Below, one piece after another: positions 52,888-61,348 of a DNA stretch of 64,000 nt. The notes below the pieces were generated by a model that was not told where the DNA came from, did no database searches, and saw only the letters and a program-made list of their open reading frames with translations. Numbering within the stretch: the stretch's first letter is position 1; every line of letters begins with the position of its first letter. The stretch is taken from positions 29,047 to 93,046 of the forward strand of contig JAGWVC010000002.1 in assembly GCA_018971065.1 (NCBI GenBank), read 5' to 3'. Both the position numbers and the translations under genes were made by a program. Source of the stretch: Sphingomonadales bacterium. GTDB lineage: Bacteria > Pseudomonadota > Alphaproteobacteria > Sphingomonadales > Sphingomonadaceae.

Positions 52888-53946
52888 ATGTCCGACGTCA
52901 TCGTTGCCCCAGAAACCCGCGATCTCGACGATCTCGCCGCCAGCCTCGTCACCTGGCTGTCCGAACGGATGCCGGCGGCGCAGGGGCTTCAGGTCGTCAA
53001 CCTCGATTATCCGCGCGGCGCCGGCCAGAGCCACGAGACCATCCTGTTCGACGTCGAATGGCGCAACGGCTATGCACCGATGAGCATGGGCTGCGTCGTC
53101 CGTATCAAGCCCGGCAGCTTCACCGTGTTTCCCGACAACCTGTTCGACGAACAGTACCAGATCATGCGCCGCCTGTTCGAGGACGGCCGCGTGAAAATCG
53201 CCGAGCCGCTGTGGATCGAGAACGATCCCGCCATCCTCGGCAAGCCGTTCTTCGTCATGCGCAAGATCAAGGGCAGGGTGCCGGTTTCGATCCCGCCTTA
53301 CGCGCGCGAGGGCTGGGTCAAGGACGCCACCCCGGCGCAGCGGCGGACGATGTGGGAATCGGGCGTGCGCCAGCTTGCCGCCATCCAGACCGTGCCCACT
53401 GCCGGCTTTGATTTCCTCGCCGGCCCGGCCGGTGCCGAGCGGGGCCTCGCGCAGGAGTGGGACAAGTACGTCCGCTTCGTGAAGTGGCTTGAGGATGAGG
53501 GCGCCACGCCGGATTACCTGCGCGCGCTGGAAAAGGGCCTCACCCGCCTCGATTCGTGCCGCCCCGCCAACCAGCCCGAGGGTCTGGTCTGGGGCGACGC
53601 CCGCCTCGGCAACATGATGTTCGGCGATGATTTCCAGGTGCTGGCGGTGATGGACTGGGAACAGCCCTCGCTTGGCGGGGCGCTGCACGACCTCGCCTGG
53701 TTCGCCGAGATCTGCGACACCATGCATGGCAAGAACTGCCGGTTCGCCGAGCCGCTGGACGGCATGGGCAGCTTCGAGGAAACCGTGGCGCTGTGGGAGG
53801 AAGTCAGCGGCAAGTCCGCCGCCGACCTCGACTGGTACATGGAATTCGCGCGTCTGAAGATGAGCTGCACCGGCGTGCGGCTCGGCCTGCTGCGCGGCAC
53901 GTACATGATGACCCCGCAGGACATCGAATCGCGGATGAGGATCTGA
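52888..53946 (+). CDS. Aminoglycoside phosphotransferase-like (APH/ACAD10-type) kinase
   Basis: A 352-residue APH-fold protein with GLVWGDARLGNMMF (in place of HGD-x4-N) and the metal-binding Asp in VMDWEQPSLGG. Proteins of this type sit in clusters for acyl-CoA or steroid breakdown, sometimes next to acyl-CoA dehydrogenases (the ACAD10/11 group). They may phosphorylate hydroxyacyl substrates. GGGAGAGG precedes the ATG at 52888. An IclR-type site lies upstream. No antibiotic role is implied. Confidence 0.82.
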   Translation: MSDVIVAPETRDLDDLAASLVTWLSERMPAAQGLQVVNLDYPRGAGQSHETILFDVEWRNGYAPMSMGCVVRIKPGSFTVFPDNLFDEQYQIMRRLFEDGRVKIAEPLWIENDPAILGKPFFVMRKIKGRVPVSIPPYAREGWVKDATPAQRRTMWESGVRQLAAIQTVPTAGFDFLAGPAGAERGLAQEWDKYVRFVKWLEDEGATPDYLRALEKGLTRLDSCRPANQPEGLVWGDARLGNMMFGDDFQVLAVMDWEQPSLGGALHDLAWFAEICDTMHGKNCRFAEPLDGMGSFEETVALWEEVSGKSAADLDWYMEFARLKMSCTGVRLGLLRGTYMMTPQDIESRMRI

Positions 53947-53967
53947 GGGCAGGGAAGCAAGGGAAGT

Positions 53968-53990
53968 GCGGGGGAAATCATTTCCCCCGC
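53968..53990. terminator. Hairpin after phosphotransferase gene
   Basis: GCGGGGGAAAT-C-ATTTCCCCCGC, a near-perfect palindrome 22 bp after the stop. It has no T tract, so it may be a Rho-assisted or bidirectional terminator. Confidence 0.5.
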
Positions 53991-54122
53991 GCCCCCTGAA
54001 AACTTTGCGCCGCGCAACCCGGAAGCGTCGTGGCCCCCCGGTGAAGCCGGAATGACGGATAGCGGCTTCGCCGCCGGGCACCGCCGCCACTGTAACGTAC
54101 ATCGCCAAGCGAAAGCGGGAGC

Positions 54123-54143
54123 GCGAGGGGATCATCCCCTCGC
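54123..54143. terminator. Hairpin after P450 operon
   Basis: GCGAGGGGAT-C-ATCCCCTCGC, 13 bp past the end of the oxidoreductase gene; no T run follows on the minus strand. Probably a terminator pair with the hairpin at 53968. Confidence 0.45.
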
Positions 54144-54155
54144 ATCTTCCTTCTC

Positions 54156-55196
54156 TTACTGCGCCACCCTTACCAGCAGCTTGCCCACGTGACTGTTCCC
54201 CTGCCGGAACGTCTCGCAGAACGCGGCCGGCGCATTCTCCAGCCCATCGATCACCGTCTCCCGGTTGCGCAGCTTCCCCTCGCGCAACCACCCGGCCATC
54301 TCCGCCACCGCCGCGTCGCCGGCCACCATCTGGCCCGAGAAGCCTTCGATTTTCAGGCCCTTGGTCATGATCATCCGGTAGAAGCCGGGCAGGTGGTCCG
54401 GCCCCGGCCCTTCCATCCCCACCCCGTAATAGGCGATGAACCCGCACATCGGCATCCGCGCGCCGCGGTTCAGCACCGGCAGCACCGCCAGCGTCACATC
54501 GCCACCGGTGTTGTCGATATAGACGTCGATGCCGTTCGGCGCGGCCGCCGCCAGTTGCTCGCGGAAGTCCGCCGCCTTGTAATCGACGCATTCGTCGAAC
54601 CCCAGCGCCTTCACCGCCGCGCACTTGTCCGGCCCGCCGGCAATGCCGATCACCCGGGCGCCCTTTATCTTCGCGATCTGCCCGGCCACCGTGCCCACCG
54701 CACCGCCGGCGGCGGAAATCGCCACGGTATCGCCCGGTCCGCACTGCCCGATTCCCACCGCGCAGGCATGGGCGGTCTGCCCGGGCATGCCCAGCACGCC
54801 CAGCGCGGTCTCGATCGGCGCCAGCGCCGGGTCGATCTTGCGCAGCGGCCCGCGCACGATGTCGGCCTTCAGCGGGTCGAGCGCGGCATATTCGCGCCAT
54901 CCGGTCCGCCCCTCGACGATGTCGCCGACCGCGTAGTCAGGATGGTTCGAAGCGACGATCTCGCTGACGGTGCCCCCATACATCACCTCGCCCGGCTTGA
55001 TGTGCGTTGCCCCGGTCAGCCGCACCTCGTCGATGGCGAAGCGCAACAACGGATCGAGGCTGAGCCACAGCGTTCGCAGCAGCACCTGGCCTTCGCCCGC
55101 CACCGGCATCGGCGCCTGCTCGACCCGGAAGTTCGCCGGCACAGGATTGCCCTTGGCCGGACTGGCAAGCACGACCTGCTTCATCGTTTCCGCCAT
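54156..55196 (-). CDS. NADP-dependent MDR oxidoreductase (leukotriene B4 dehydrogenase/PTGR-like)
   Basis: A 346-residue zinc-free medium-chain dehydrogenase: GMPGQTAHACAVGIGQCGPG, the nucleotide-binding SAAGGAVGTVAGQIAK, then GDVTLAVLPVLNRGARMPMC. Such enzymes reduce alpha,beta-unsaturated ketones or aldehydes. It is the last gene of an operon after the P450 (10 bp gap). Probable partner of P450- and ALDH-dependent side-chain oxidation. Confidence 0.87.
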   Translation of the reverse strand: MAETMKQVVLASPAKGNPVPANFRVEQAPMPVAGEGQVLLRTLWLSLDPLLRFAIDEVRLTGATHIKPGEVMYGGTVSEIVASNHPDYAVGDIVEGRTGWREYAALDPLKADIVRGPLRKIDPALAPIETALGVLGMPGQTAHACAVGIGQCGPGDTVAISAAGGAVGTVAGQIAKIKGARVIGIAGGPDKCAAVKALGFDECVDYKAADFREQLAAAAPNGIDVYIDNTGGDVTLAVLPVLNRGARMPMCGFIAYYGVGMEGPGPDHLPGFYRMIMTKGLKIEGFSGQMVAGDAAVAEMAGWLREGKLRNRETVIDGLENAPAAFCETFRQGNSHVGKLLVRVAQ

Positions 55197-55206
55197 GATC
55201 GCCGCC

Positions 55207-56502
55207 TCAGTCGAGGATCACGGGCAGCGCCGTCATCCCGCGCATGTCCACCCCGGCGAAGATCGGCTTGGGCGCGGCCGGATCGTAACGCAGGTTGGGC
55301 CAGCGATCCATCAGCCCGCTGATCGCGGCGATCATTTCCTGTTTGGCGACGTCCATGCCCAGGCAGCGGTGCGGTCCCAGGCCGAAGCCGAGGTGGTGAT
55401 GTTTGGGCCGGTGGATGTCGAACTCGTCGGGGCGCTCGAATACCTCGGGGTCACGGTTGCCGGCCGCCAGCCAGATGTGCATCTTGGCGCCCTCGGGGAT
55501 CAGCATTCCCTCGATCTCGACGTCCTTGGTGACGCGGCGCATGAACACCGCCGACGTCGCGCGCCAGCGCAGCGATTCGTCCACCGCCGCCTCGATCAGG
55601 CTGCGGTTCGCCTTGCATTCCTCCCACACGTCGCGGTGAGTCATCAGCGCGTCGATGGTGTTGCCAAGCTGGCGCCAGGTGGTGCCGCCGCCGGCGAAGA
55701 TCACCAGCTTGGCGAACGAGAACAGCTCCGCCTGCGTCATCTTGCGGGTCGAGCCGTCAGGCAGCTTCAGCTCGTTCTCGAGCAGGCCGGAAACAACGTC
55801 GTCGCGCGGATTTGCCATGCGCGAGGTGACGACTTCGGTGAGGATGGCATCAACGATCCTGGCTGATTCGATCACTTCCTCGCGGGTGTGGTCGCGCGCG
55901 CCGAAGGTGCTGCGCGTCAGGTGGTGGCGGAATTCCAGTTCCTGGTTGCCCTCGATCCCCAGCGACCGGGTGACGACGAACATGGGCAGCCATGCGCAGA
56001 GGTCGAGGTTGAGGTCCGACGCGGGCTTGCCCATCAGCGGGTCGAGCAGCGAATCGACCGCCTCGTCGATCCAGCGCTTCTTCCACCAGTCCAGCGTGCG
56101 CGGGCGCAGGAACAGCGGCTGGGCCACGGCGCGGTTGCGCTTGTGCTCCTTGCCGACCATCTGCAGGATCGTCGGCCCGATCGCCTTGATGCCGTCACCC
56201 TCGGCGACGACGTCCGAATGGAACGTCATGTTCTCGCGGAACACGCGCTCGCACGCGGCGAACGAGAGCACGGTATAGGGTTCGCGCTCGATTTCGCCCT
56301 GCATCGGCAGGGGCGGCAGCCCCAGCAGCGAACGCGGCGTGCCTTTCGCGACCGCGTGCTTCTCGCGCAGCGCGTTGGTGGCGTCGGAGTAATCTACATC
56401 CATCACGATCCCGGCGCTCGACGACTGGTTTCGCACCTGGAACATCTCGTCGAGCTTCTTCTGCTCGTCGGCGCTGCGGGCGATGGTTTCCTGTTGTGCC
56501 AT
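55207..56502 (-). CDS. Cytochrome P450
   Basis: A 431-residue soluble bacterial P450 with the I-helix FAGGGTTWRQL, the K-helix ESLRWR (ExxR), and the heme-binding loop FGLGPHRCLG with the axial cysteine. It hydroxylates a hydrophobic substrate and needs ferredoxin and reductase, which are not in the window. It is the middle gene of the ALDH-P450-oxidoreductase operon (12 and 10 bp gaps). Confidence 0.93.
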   Translation of the reverse strand: MAQQETIARSADEQKKLDEMFQVRNQSSSAGIVMDVDYSDATNALREKHAVAKGTPRSLLGLPPLPMQGEIEREPYTVLSFAACERVFRENMTFHSDVVAEGDGIKAIGPTILQMVGKEHKRNRAVAQPLFLRPRTLDWWKKRWIDEAVDSLLDPLMGKPASDLNLDLCAWLPMFVVTRSLGIEGNQELEFRHHLTRSTFGARDHTREEVIESARIVDAILTEVVTSRMANPRDDVVSGLLENELKLPDGSTRKMTQAELFSFAKLVIFAGGGTTWRQLGNTIDALMTHRDVWEECKANRSLIEAAVDESLRWRATSAVFMRRVTKDVEIEGMLIPEGAKMHIWLAAGNRDPEVFERPDEFDIHRPKHHHLGFGLGPHRCLGMDVAKQEMIAAISGLMDRWPNLRYDPAAPKPIFAGVDMRGMTALPVILD

Positions 56503-56514
56503 GTTTTCTGTCCC

Positions 56515-57972
56515 TTAGCCCAGGTTGAGCATGCTGATCTGCTGGAAGCCGCGAATGCCCTCGACCCCACGTTCACGGCCAAGGCCGCTCATCTTGATGC
56601 CGCCCGACGAGGCATAGGCGCTGGTGATCCCGGCGTTGACGTTGACCGCGCCCGAACGGACGCGCAGGCCAACTTCGAGCGCCTTGCGCTTGTCGGCGCC
56701 GTGCACGTAGCCCGAAAGGCCGAACTTCGAATCGTTCGCCATTTCGATCGCGTGATCGAGATCGCGATAGCCGATCACGCCCACCACCGGGCCGAAGATT
56801 TCCTCCTGCGCGGCCGGATTGGCATTGTCGGGCAGGTCCAGCAGCGTCGGCTCGAAATAGTGGCCCTTGGGCAGGTGCGCCGGCCGCTTGCCGCCGGTGA
56901 CGACCTTGCCGCCGTGCGCCACGGCTTCGGCCACGAAACGTTCGCAGCGGGCAACGGCGGCGGCGTTGACCACCGGGCCGAGGTCGCTGGCGGGGTCGGA
57001 TGCCGGGCCGATCTTCACCGCTTCCAGCATCGCCTTGGCCTGTGCCAGAACCTCGGCCTTGGCTTCCTCGGGCACGAAGATGCGCGTGCCCAGCGCGCAG
57101 CCTTGCCCGCCGTGGCTGGTGGTGACGATGCGGCAATGGAACGGCGCCTTGTCCGCCGAATCGGGCAGGAAAATCTGCGCCGACTTGCCGCCCAGTTCCA
57201 GCACCAGCCGCTTCAGCGTCGGCGCGGCCTGTGCCGCCACCGAGGCACCCACCGCGCAACTGCCGGTGAACGACACCATGTCGATCCGTTCGTCAGTGGT
57301 CAGCGCCAGAGCGCCTTCCAGTCCCGCCTCGACCACGACGTTGAACACGCCCGGCGGTAATTCCGCCGCAATCGCCGCCTCGGCCATGACCATGGCGGAA
57401 ATGGGCGTTAGCGGATTCGGACGCAGGATCACGGCATTGCCGGTCAGCAGCGCCGGCACCACCTTCCACAGCGCGGTGAACAGCGGCACGTTGTAGGCGG
57501 CGATCGCGGTGCACACACCATAGGGAATCCACCGCCGGATCGACTGCACCGGGCTGCCCATCATGCCCATGCGCTCATGCATGGGCAGCGGATTTTCCTC
57601 GATCTCGGGCAGTTGCATGTACAGGTCGCAGGCGTCGAAGGCATGGCGGATCGGCGTTGCCACCTGTGCGCCCATCACGCCGGAGGACACCGGGCAACCC
57701 GCCTCCTGCACGGCAAGTTCACGGAACCGGTCGGACCGGGCCTCCAGCTCGACCGCGAACCGGCGCACGGCGGCGACGCGTTCGGCGCGGGGCAGGGTGC
57801 TCCAGCCGGTGCTGTCGAACGCCTTGCGCGACGAGGCGATCGCCGCCTGCACCTGCCCCGGCGACAGCCCCTGCACGTGCGCGACGACGCTTTCGTCAGA
57901 CGGGTTCTCGACCTCGAAAATCGCGCCCTCACCGGCGACAAGGCGCCCGTCGATAAACCCGGCGTGTTCCAG
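56515..57972 (-). CDS. NAD(P)-dependent aldehyde dehydrogenase
   Basis: A 485-residue aldehyde dehydrogenase: LELGGKSAQIFLPD holds the catalytic Glu, GGQGCALGTRIF the catalytic Cys, and EEIFGPVVGVIGY the cofactor-binding part. The frame also allows a GTG start at 57996, but that codon has no ribosome site and lies next to operator-like site C. A CTG at 57972 is preceded by GGGAGAGG with good spacing, so I favour it (compare astA). It is the first gene of the P450 operon. Confidence 0.88.
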   Translation of the reverse strand: MEHAGFIDGRLVAGEGAIFEVENPSDESVVAHVQGLSPGQVQAAIASSRKAFDSTGWSTLPRAERVAAVRRFAVELEARSDRFRELAVQEAGCPVSSGVMGAQVATPIRHAFDACDLYMQLPEIEENPLPMHERMGMMGSPVQSIRRWIPYGVCTAIAAYNVPLFTALWKVVPALLTGNAVILRPNPLTPISAMVMAEAAIAAELPPGVFNVVVEAGLEGALALTTDERIDMVSFTGSCAVGASVAAQAAPTLKRLVLELGGKSAQIFLPDSADKAPFHCRIVTTSHGGQGCALGTRIFVPEEAKAEVLAQAKAMLEAVKIGPASDPASDLGPVVNAAAVARCERFVAEAVAHGGKVVTGGKRPAHLPKGHYFEPTLLDLPDNANPAAQEEIFGPVVGVIGYRDLDHAIEMANDSKFGLSGYVHGADKRKALEVGLRVRSGAVNVNAGITSAYASSGGIKMSGLGRERGVEGIRGFQQISMLNLG

Positions 57973-58000
57973 CGTACCTCTCCCGAAAAAATTCACTATT

Positions 58001-58016
58001 GAGAATTTGTTTTCGC
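58001..58016. promoter_or_regulatory. Candidate IclR operator, site C
   Basis: On the minus strand GCGAA-AACAAA-TTCTC, just upstream of the aldehyde dehydrogenase operon. One mismatch from perfect symmetry; same half-site and spacing as site B. Confidence 0.4.
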
Positions 58017-58390
58017 AGATTATGATGATCCCGAGGCAGCGTCAATGCCTTCCGCTTTTCCGCCGCCGGCCGCACGATCCGGGTTCGTTGCCGCCGGCGT
58101 GAAATTCGGGATTTGACGGGGCAACCATCGTGCGGTTACGCATGGTGCAAAGAAGAAACAGATATGCAGGCTGGTGGCGCCATGCATCCGGATAGAAAAG
58201 ACCGGAGCAGGCCGCCCAAGCCAAAACGGGGGAGACTGTCGCTTTCGGTGCCGTGCGTGCCACTCCAGCAACTTCATTCGTTCCTGCCGGCAGATTGTGC
58301 GCGCGCGTCATCGTGGCTTCGGAATTTCCCGCAAGAGAATCGGGGCTGCCGGCAATGTGCCGGTGCGGATCTGATGTGGGAGAAGCAGGA

Positions 58391-60973
58391 ATGAAAGCGC
58401 AACTTCAGGTATCGGGGGCCGTCCTGGCATTCGCACTGGCGGCGGGATCGGCCACGCCGGCGCTGGCCCAGGCAACGTCGGACAGCGATGCCCGCGCCAC
58501 CGGCGACATCATCGTCACCGCACAACGTATCGAGCAGCGCCTTCAGGACGTGCCGATCTCGATGACGGTCTACAGCAGCGAGCAGCTTTCCAACCGCAAC
58601 ATCTCGGTGGCGACCGATCTGGCCAACTACACCCCGTCGCTGTCGGTCAACGCGCGCTATGGCCCGGAAAAGGCCACGTTCGCGATTCGCGGCTTCAACC
58701 AGGACCAGTCCACCGCCCCCACCGTGGGCGTCTACTTCGCCGACGTCGTCGGTCCGCGCGCGCAGGGCGGCACCAGTTCGGGCAACTCGGTCGGCGCCGG
58801 TTCGTTCACCGATCTGCAGAACGTGCAGGTGCTGAAGGGGCCGCAAGGTACGCTGTTCGGCCGCAACACCACCGGCGGCAGCGTGCTGCTGGTGCCCAAG
58901 AAGCCCACCAGCAAGCTGGAAGGCTATGTCGAAGGCAACATCGGCAACTACAACCAGCGCGAGATCCAGGCGGCGATCAACATCCCGCTGGCTGACACCT
59001 TCAAGGTGCGCTTCGCGATGGATCGCAACAAGCGTGACGGCTACATGATCAACCATTCGGGCGTCGGCCCGAAGGCGTTCAACGACGTCAACTACGAGTA
59101 CTATCGCGCCAGCATCGTCGGCAACCTCACCCCCGACCTCGAGAACTACACGATCTTCCACTACTCGAATTCGCACACCTACGGTTATGCCGCGCACCTG
59201 TTCGCCTGCAACCCGGCGTCCAGCCCGGCCACCGTGCCGAACGGTTACTCGTCCTCGCTGGCCAGCCTCCAGTTCTACGTGATGTCGAACGCGGCGTGTG
59301 ATCAGATCAACCGCGCCAAGGCACGCGGCGACGGTGTGTTCGACGTCGATGTCGGCAATCCCGATCCCTACCTGAAGCTCAAGCAATGGCAGGCGATCAA
59401 CACCACCACCTGGCAGGCCAGCGACAACATCACGGTCAAGAACATCGTCAGCTATGGCCAGTTCACCGAGCGCACCAGCTTCAGCCTGAACAGCGACAAC
59501 TTCTTCGTGCCCAACAACGCGCTCACGCAATCGCTGGTCTCGCGGGGCATCCGTCCGGGCGCGCCGGTCAACTACATCCTGCTCGATGTTGCCCCCGGCC
59601 GGGCCAACTCGAACCAGTCGACGCTGACCGAGGAATTGCAACTCCAGGGCCATTCCGAAAAGCTCGACTGGGTGGTCGGTGGCTACCTCGAAAGCAGCAA
59701 GCCGCTGGGCTTCTCCGCCGGCCAGACCAGCATCTACGGCCACTGCGCCGATACCGAGAACCTGGTCTGCGACCAGCCGATCGGCTTCGGCGTGATCTCC
59801 GCCTCGCGCACCGAGATCACCTTCAACAACAAGGGCATCTTCGCGCAGGGCACCTACAAGGCCAGCGACAAGCTCTCGATCACGCTGGGCGCGCGCTACA
59901 CGTTCGACAAGATCACCGGCTTCTCGGACGGCTACCGCCTGACGCTGATCCCGAACCCGGCATCGCCCACCGGCTACATCGCGCTGAACGCCTGCAACGA
60001 CCCGCGCGCAACCAACGGCGCAACGCTGACCGATCTGTCACAGTGCCGCGTCTACACCGGCGAGACGTTCACCGCCGGCATCGGCGCGGGCCAGTCGATC
60101 ACCACGCCGAAGTCCAGCAAGCCGACCTGGCTGGTCAACGTCGAATACAAGCCGCTGCCGGATGTGATGACGTACGCCAAGTATGCGCGCGGCTATCGCC
60201 AGGGTGGCCTGAACTTCACCAACCCGGGCCTTGAAACCTGGAATCCGGAAAAGCTCGATTCGTTCGAACTGGGCGCCAAGTGGTCGGTGCGCGGCGCGGT
60301 GCATGGCTATGTCAACGTTGCCGCGTTCTACAACAACTTCACCAACCAGCAGATCTTCGGCGGCCTTGTCGCCAAGCCGACCAGCGGCATCGCCGGCGGC
60401 GCGGCGATCATCAACGCCGGCAAGTCGAAGATCTACGGTTTCGAGTGGGACAGCTCGCTGACCTTCTGGAACAGCCTGCGCTTCGATGTCGGCTATACCT
60501 ACCTGCACACCAAGATCGAGGCGCTGGTCGCGCCGACGCTCGATCCCAACAGCCCGTTCCAGTTGATCATCCCGAACGGTTCGGTCGGCGATCCGCTGGG
60601 CTATTCGCCCAAGCACAAGCTGACGATCACCGGCACGTATACCCTGCCGATCGACAAGAAGCTGGGCGATCTCTCGATCGGCGCAACCTACACCTACCAG
60701 TCGAAGCAATACTACACGACCGGCCTCAAGACCCTGTCGCTGCTGGCGGGCATTCCCAACGTCGGCCTGTTGCCGCATTACGCGCTGGTCAACCTGAACG
60801 TGAACTGGAACAACATCGCCGGCTCGCCGATCGATGCCGCGTTCTATGCCACCAACCTGGGCAACAAGGCCTATCGCACCGCGATCGGCCAGTCGCTCAG
60901 CTCGATCGGGTTCGAAAACGCCCTTTACGGCGCCCCGCGCATGTACGGCGTGCGCATGAAGGTCCATTTCTGA
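58391..60973 (+). CDS. TonB-dependent outer-membrane receptor 1
   Basis: An 860-residue receptor with a signal peptide (MKAQLQVSGAVLAFALAAG, cleavage near LAQ), the TonB-box-like GDIIVTAQR, a plug with VLKGPQGTLFGRNTTGG and a C-terminal beta-barrel ending in YGVRMKVHF. It would take up a bulky or hydrophobic nutrient across the outer membrane using TonB energy. It is closely related to the next gene, including shared plug and C-terminal segments. The barrel contains AKYARGYRQGGLNFTNPGLE, also seen in the second copy. The stop is followed by a terminator. Confidence 0.93.
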   Translation: MKAQLQVSGAVLAFALAAGSATPALAQATSDSDARATGDIIVTAQRIEQRLQDVPISMTVYSSEQLSNRNISVATDLANYTPSLSVNARYGPEKATFAIRGFNQDQSTAPTVGVYFADVVGPRAQGGTSSGNSVGAGSFTDLQNVQVLKGPQGTLFGRNTTGGSVLLVPKKPTSKLEGYVEGNIGNYNQREIQAAINIPLADTFKVRFAMDRNKRDGYMINHSGVGPKAFNDVNYEYYRASIVGNLTPDLENYTIFHYSNSHTYGYAAHLFACNPASSPATVPNGYSSSLASLQFYVMSNAACDQINRAKARGDGVFDVDVGNPDPYLKLKQWQAINTTTWQASDNITVKNIVSYGQFTERTSFSLNSDNFFVPNNALTQSLVSRGIRPGAPVNYILLDVAPGRANSNQSTLTEELQLQGHSEKLDWVVGGYLESSKPLGFSAGQTSIYGHCADTENLVCDQPIGFGVISASRTEITFNNKGIFAQGTYKASDKLSITLGARYTFDKITGFSDGYRLTLIPNPASPTGYIALNACNDPRATNGATLTDLSQCRVYTGETFTAGIGAGQSITTPKSSKPTWLVNVEYKPLPDVMTYAKYARGYRQGGLNFTNPGLETWNPEKLDSFELGAKWSVRGAVHGYVNVAAFYNNFTNQQIFGGLVAKPTSGIAGGAAIINAGKSKIYGFEWDSSLTFWNSLRFDVGYTYLHTKIEALVAPTLDPNSPFQLIIPNGSVGDPLGYSPKHKLTITGTYTLPIDKKLGDLSIGATYTYQSKQYYTTGLKTLSLLAGIPNVGLLPHYALVNLNVNWNNIAGSPIDAAFYATNLGNKAYRTAIGQSLSSIGFENALYGAPRMYGVRMKVHF

Positions 60974-60994
60974 CCTGAATTTGCCGATTGGGAC

Positions 60995-61032
60995 AAAAGA
61001 CCGTGCTTCCTTCGGGGGGCGCGGTCTTTTTT
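60995..61032 (+). terminator. Rho-independent terminator after TonB receptor 1
   Basis: The stem AAAAGACCG/CGGTCTTTT is followed by TT and a T-rich stretch, 22 bp after the receptor 1 stop. It separates the two receptor genes into different transcription units. Confidence 0.8.
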
Positions 61033-61348
61033 CGTTTGCGGATGCGCCGTTGCGCTCGGCGCATCGCTGGTGCGAAGTGTTGCAAACTCCACACGGCCGG
61101 TGAAATGAATCGCCCCGGGTGCAGATTGTAATTGTCGCAAGGTAAATTTGCGCTAGTCCATGCCCACAGCCGAGAACGACGGTCCCGTGATCGTTGTATC
61201 CAGGTCGATTCAAGGGGGGGACGCTGCAAGGGGCGAATTTTCGCGCCAAGGCAATCCCTTGAAACATACCCATGCCGATCGGCTCCGGTCTTGCCCTGCA
61301 AGGTCCCGGTGGCGGGTCGGCTCGAACTTGTCTCTTGGGAGGATTGAA

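Noticed and set aside
52888..53946. Aminoglycoside resistance gene
   Set aside because: The fold is APH-like, but the active-site variant and catabolic context match the ACAD10/11-type phosphotransferases rather than resistance enzymes.
57997..58390. 394-bp stretch between the ALDH operon and TonB receptor 1
   Set aside because: Apart from operator-like site C and a weak TTGACG-type -35 near 58112, nothing supportable was found; the short ORFs there look random.
61136..61152. CGCAA-N7-TTGCG inverted repeat before TonB receptor 2
   Set aside because: Only 5-bp arms, a single copy in the window and no regulator to link it with.
61233..61244. GCGAA-TT-TTCGC before TonB receptor 2 as a fourth IclR site
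   Set aside because: Half-sites match but the spacer is 2 instead of 6, so a dimer of the same geometry would not fit.
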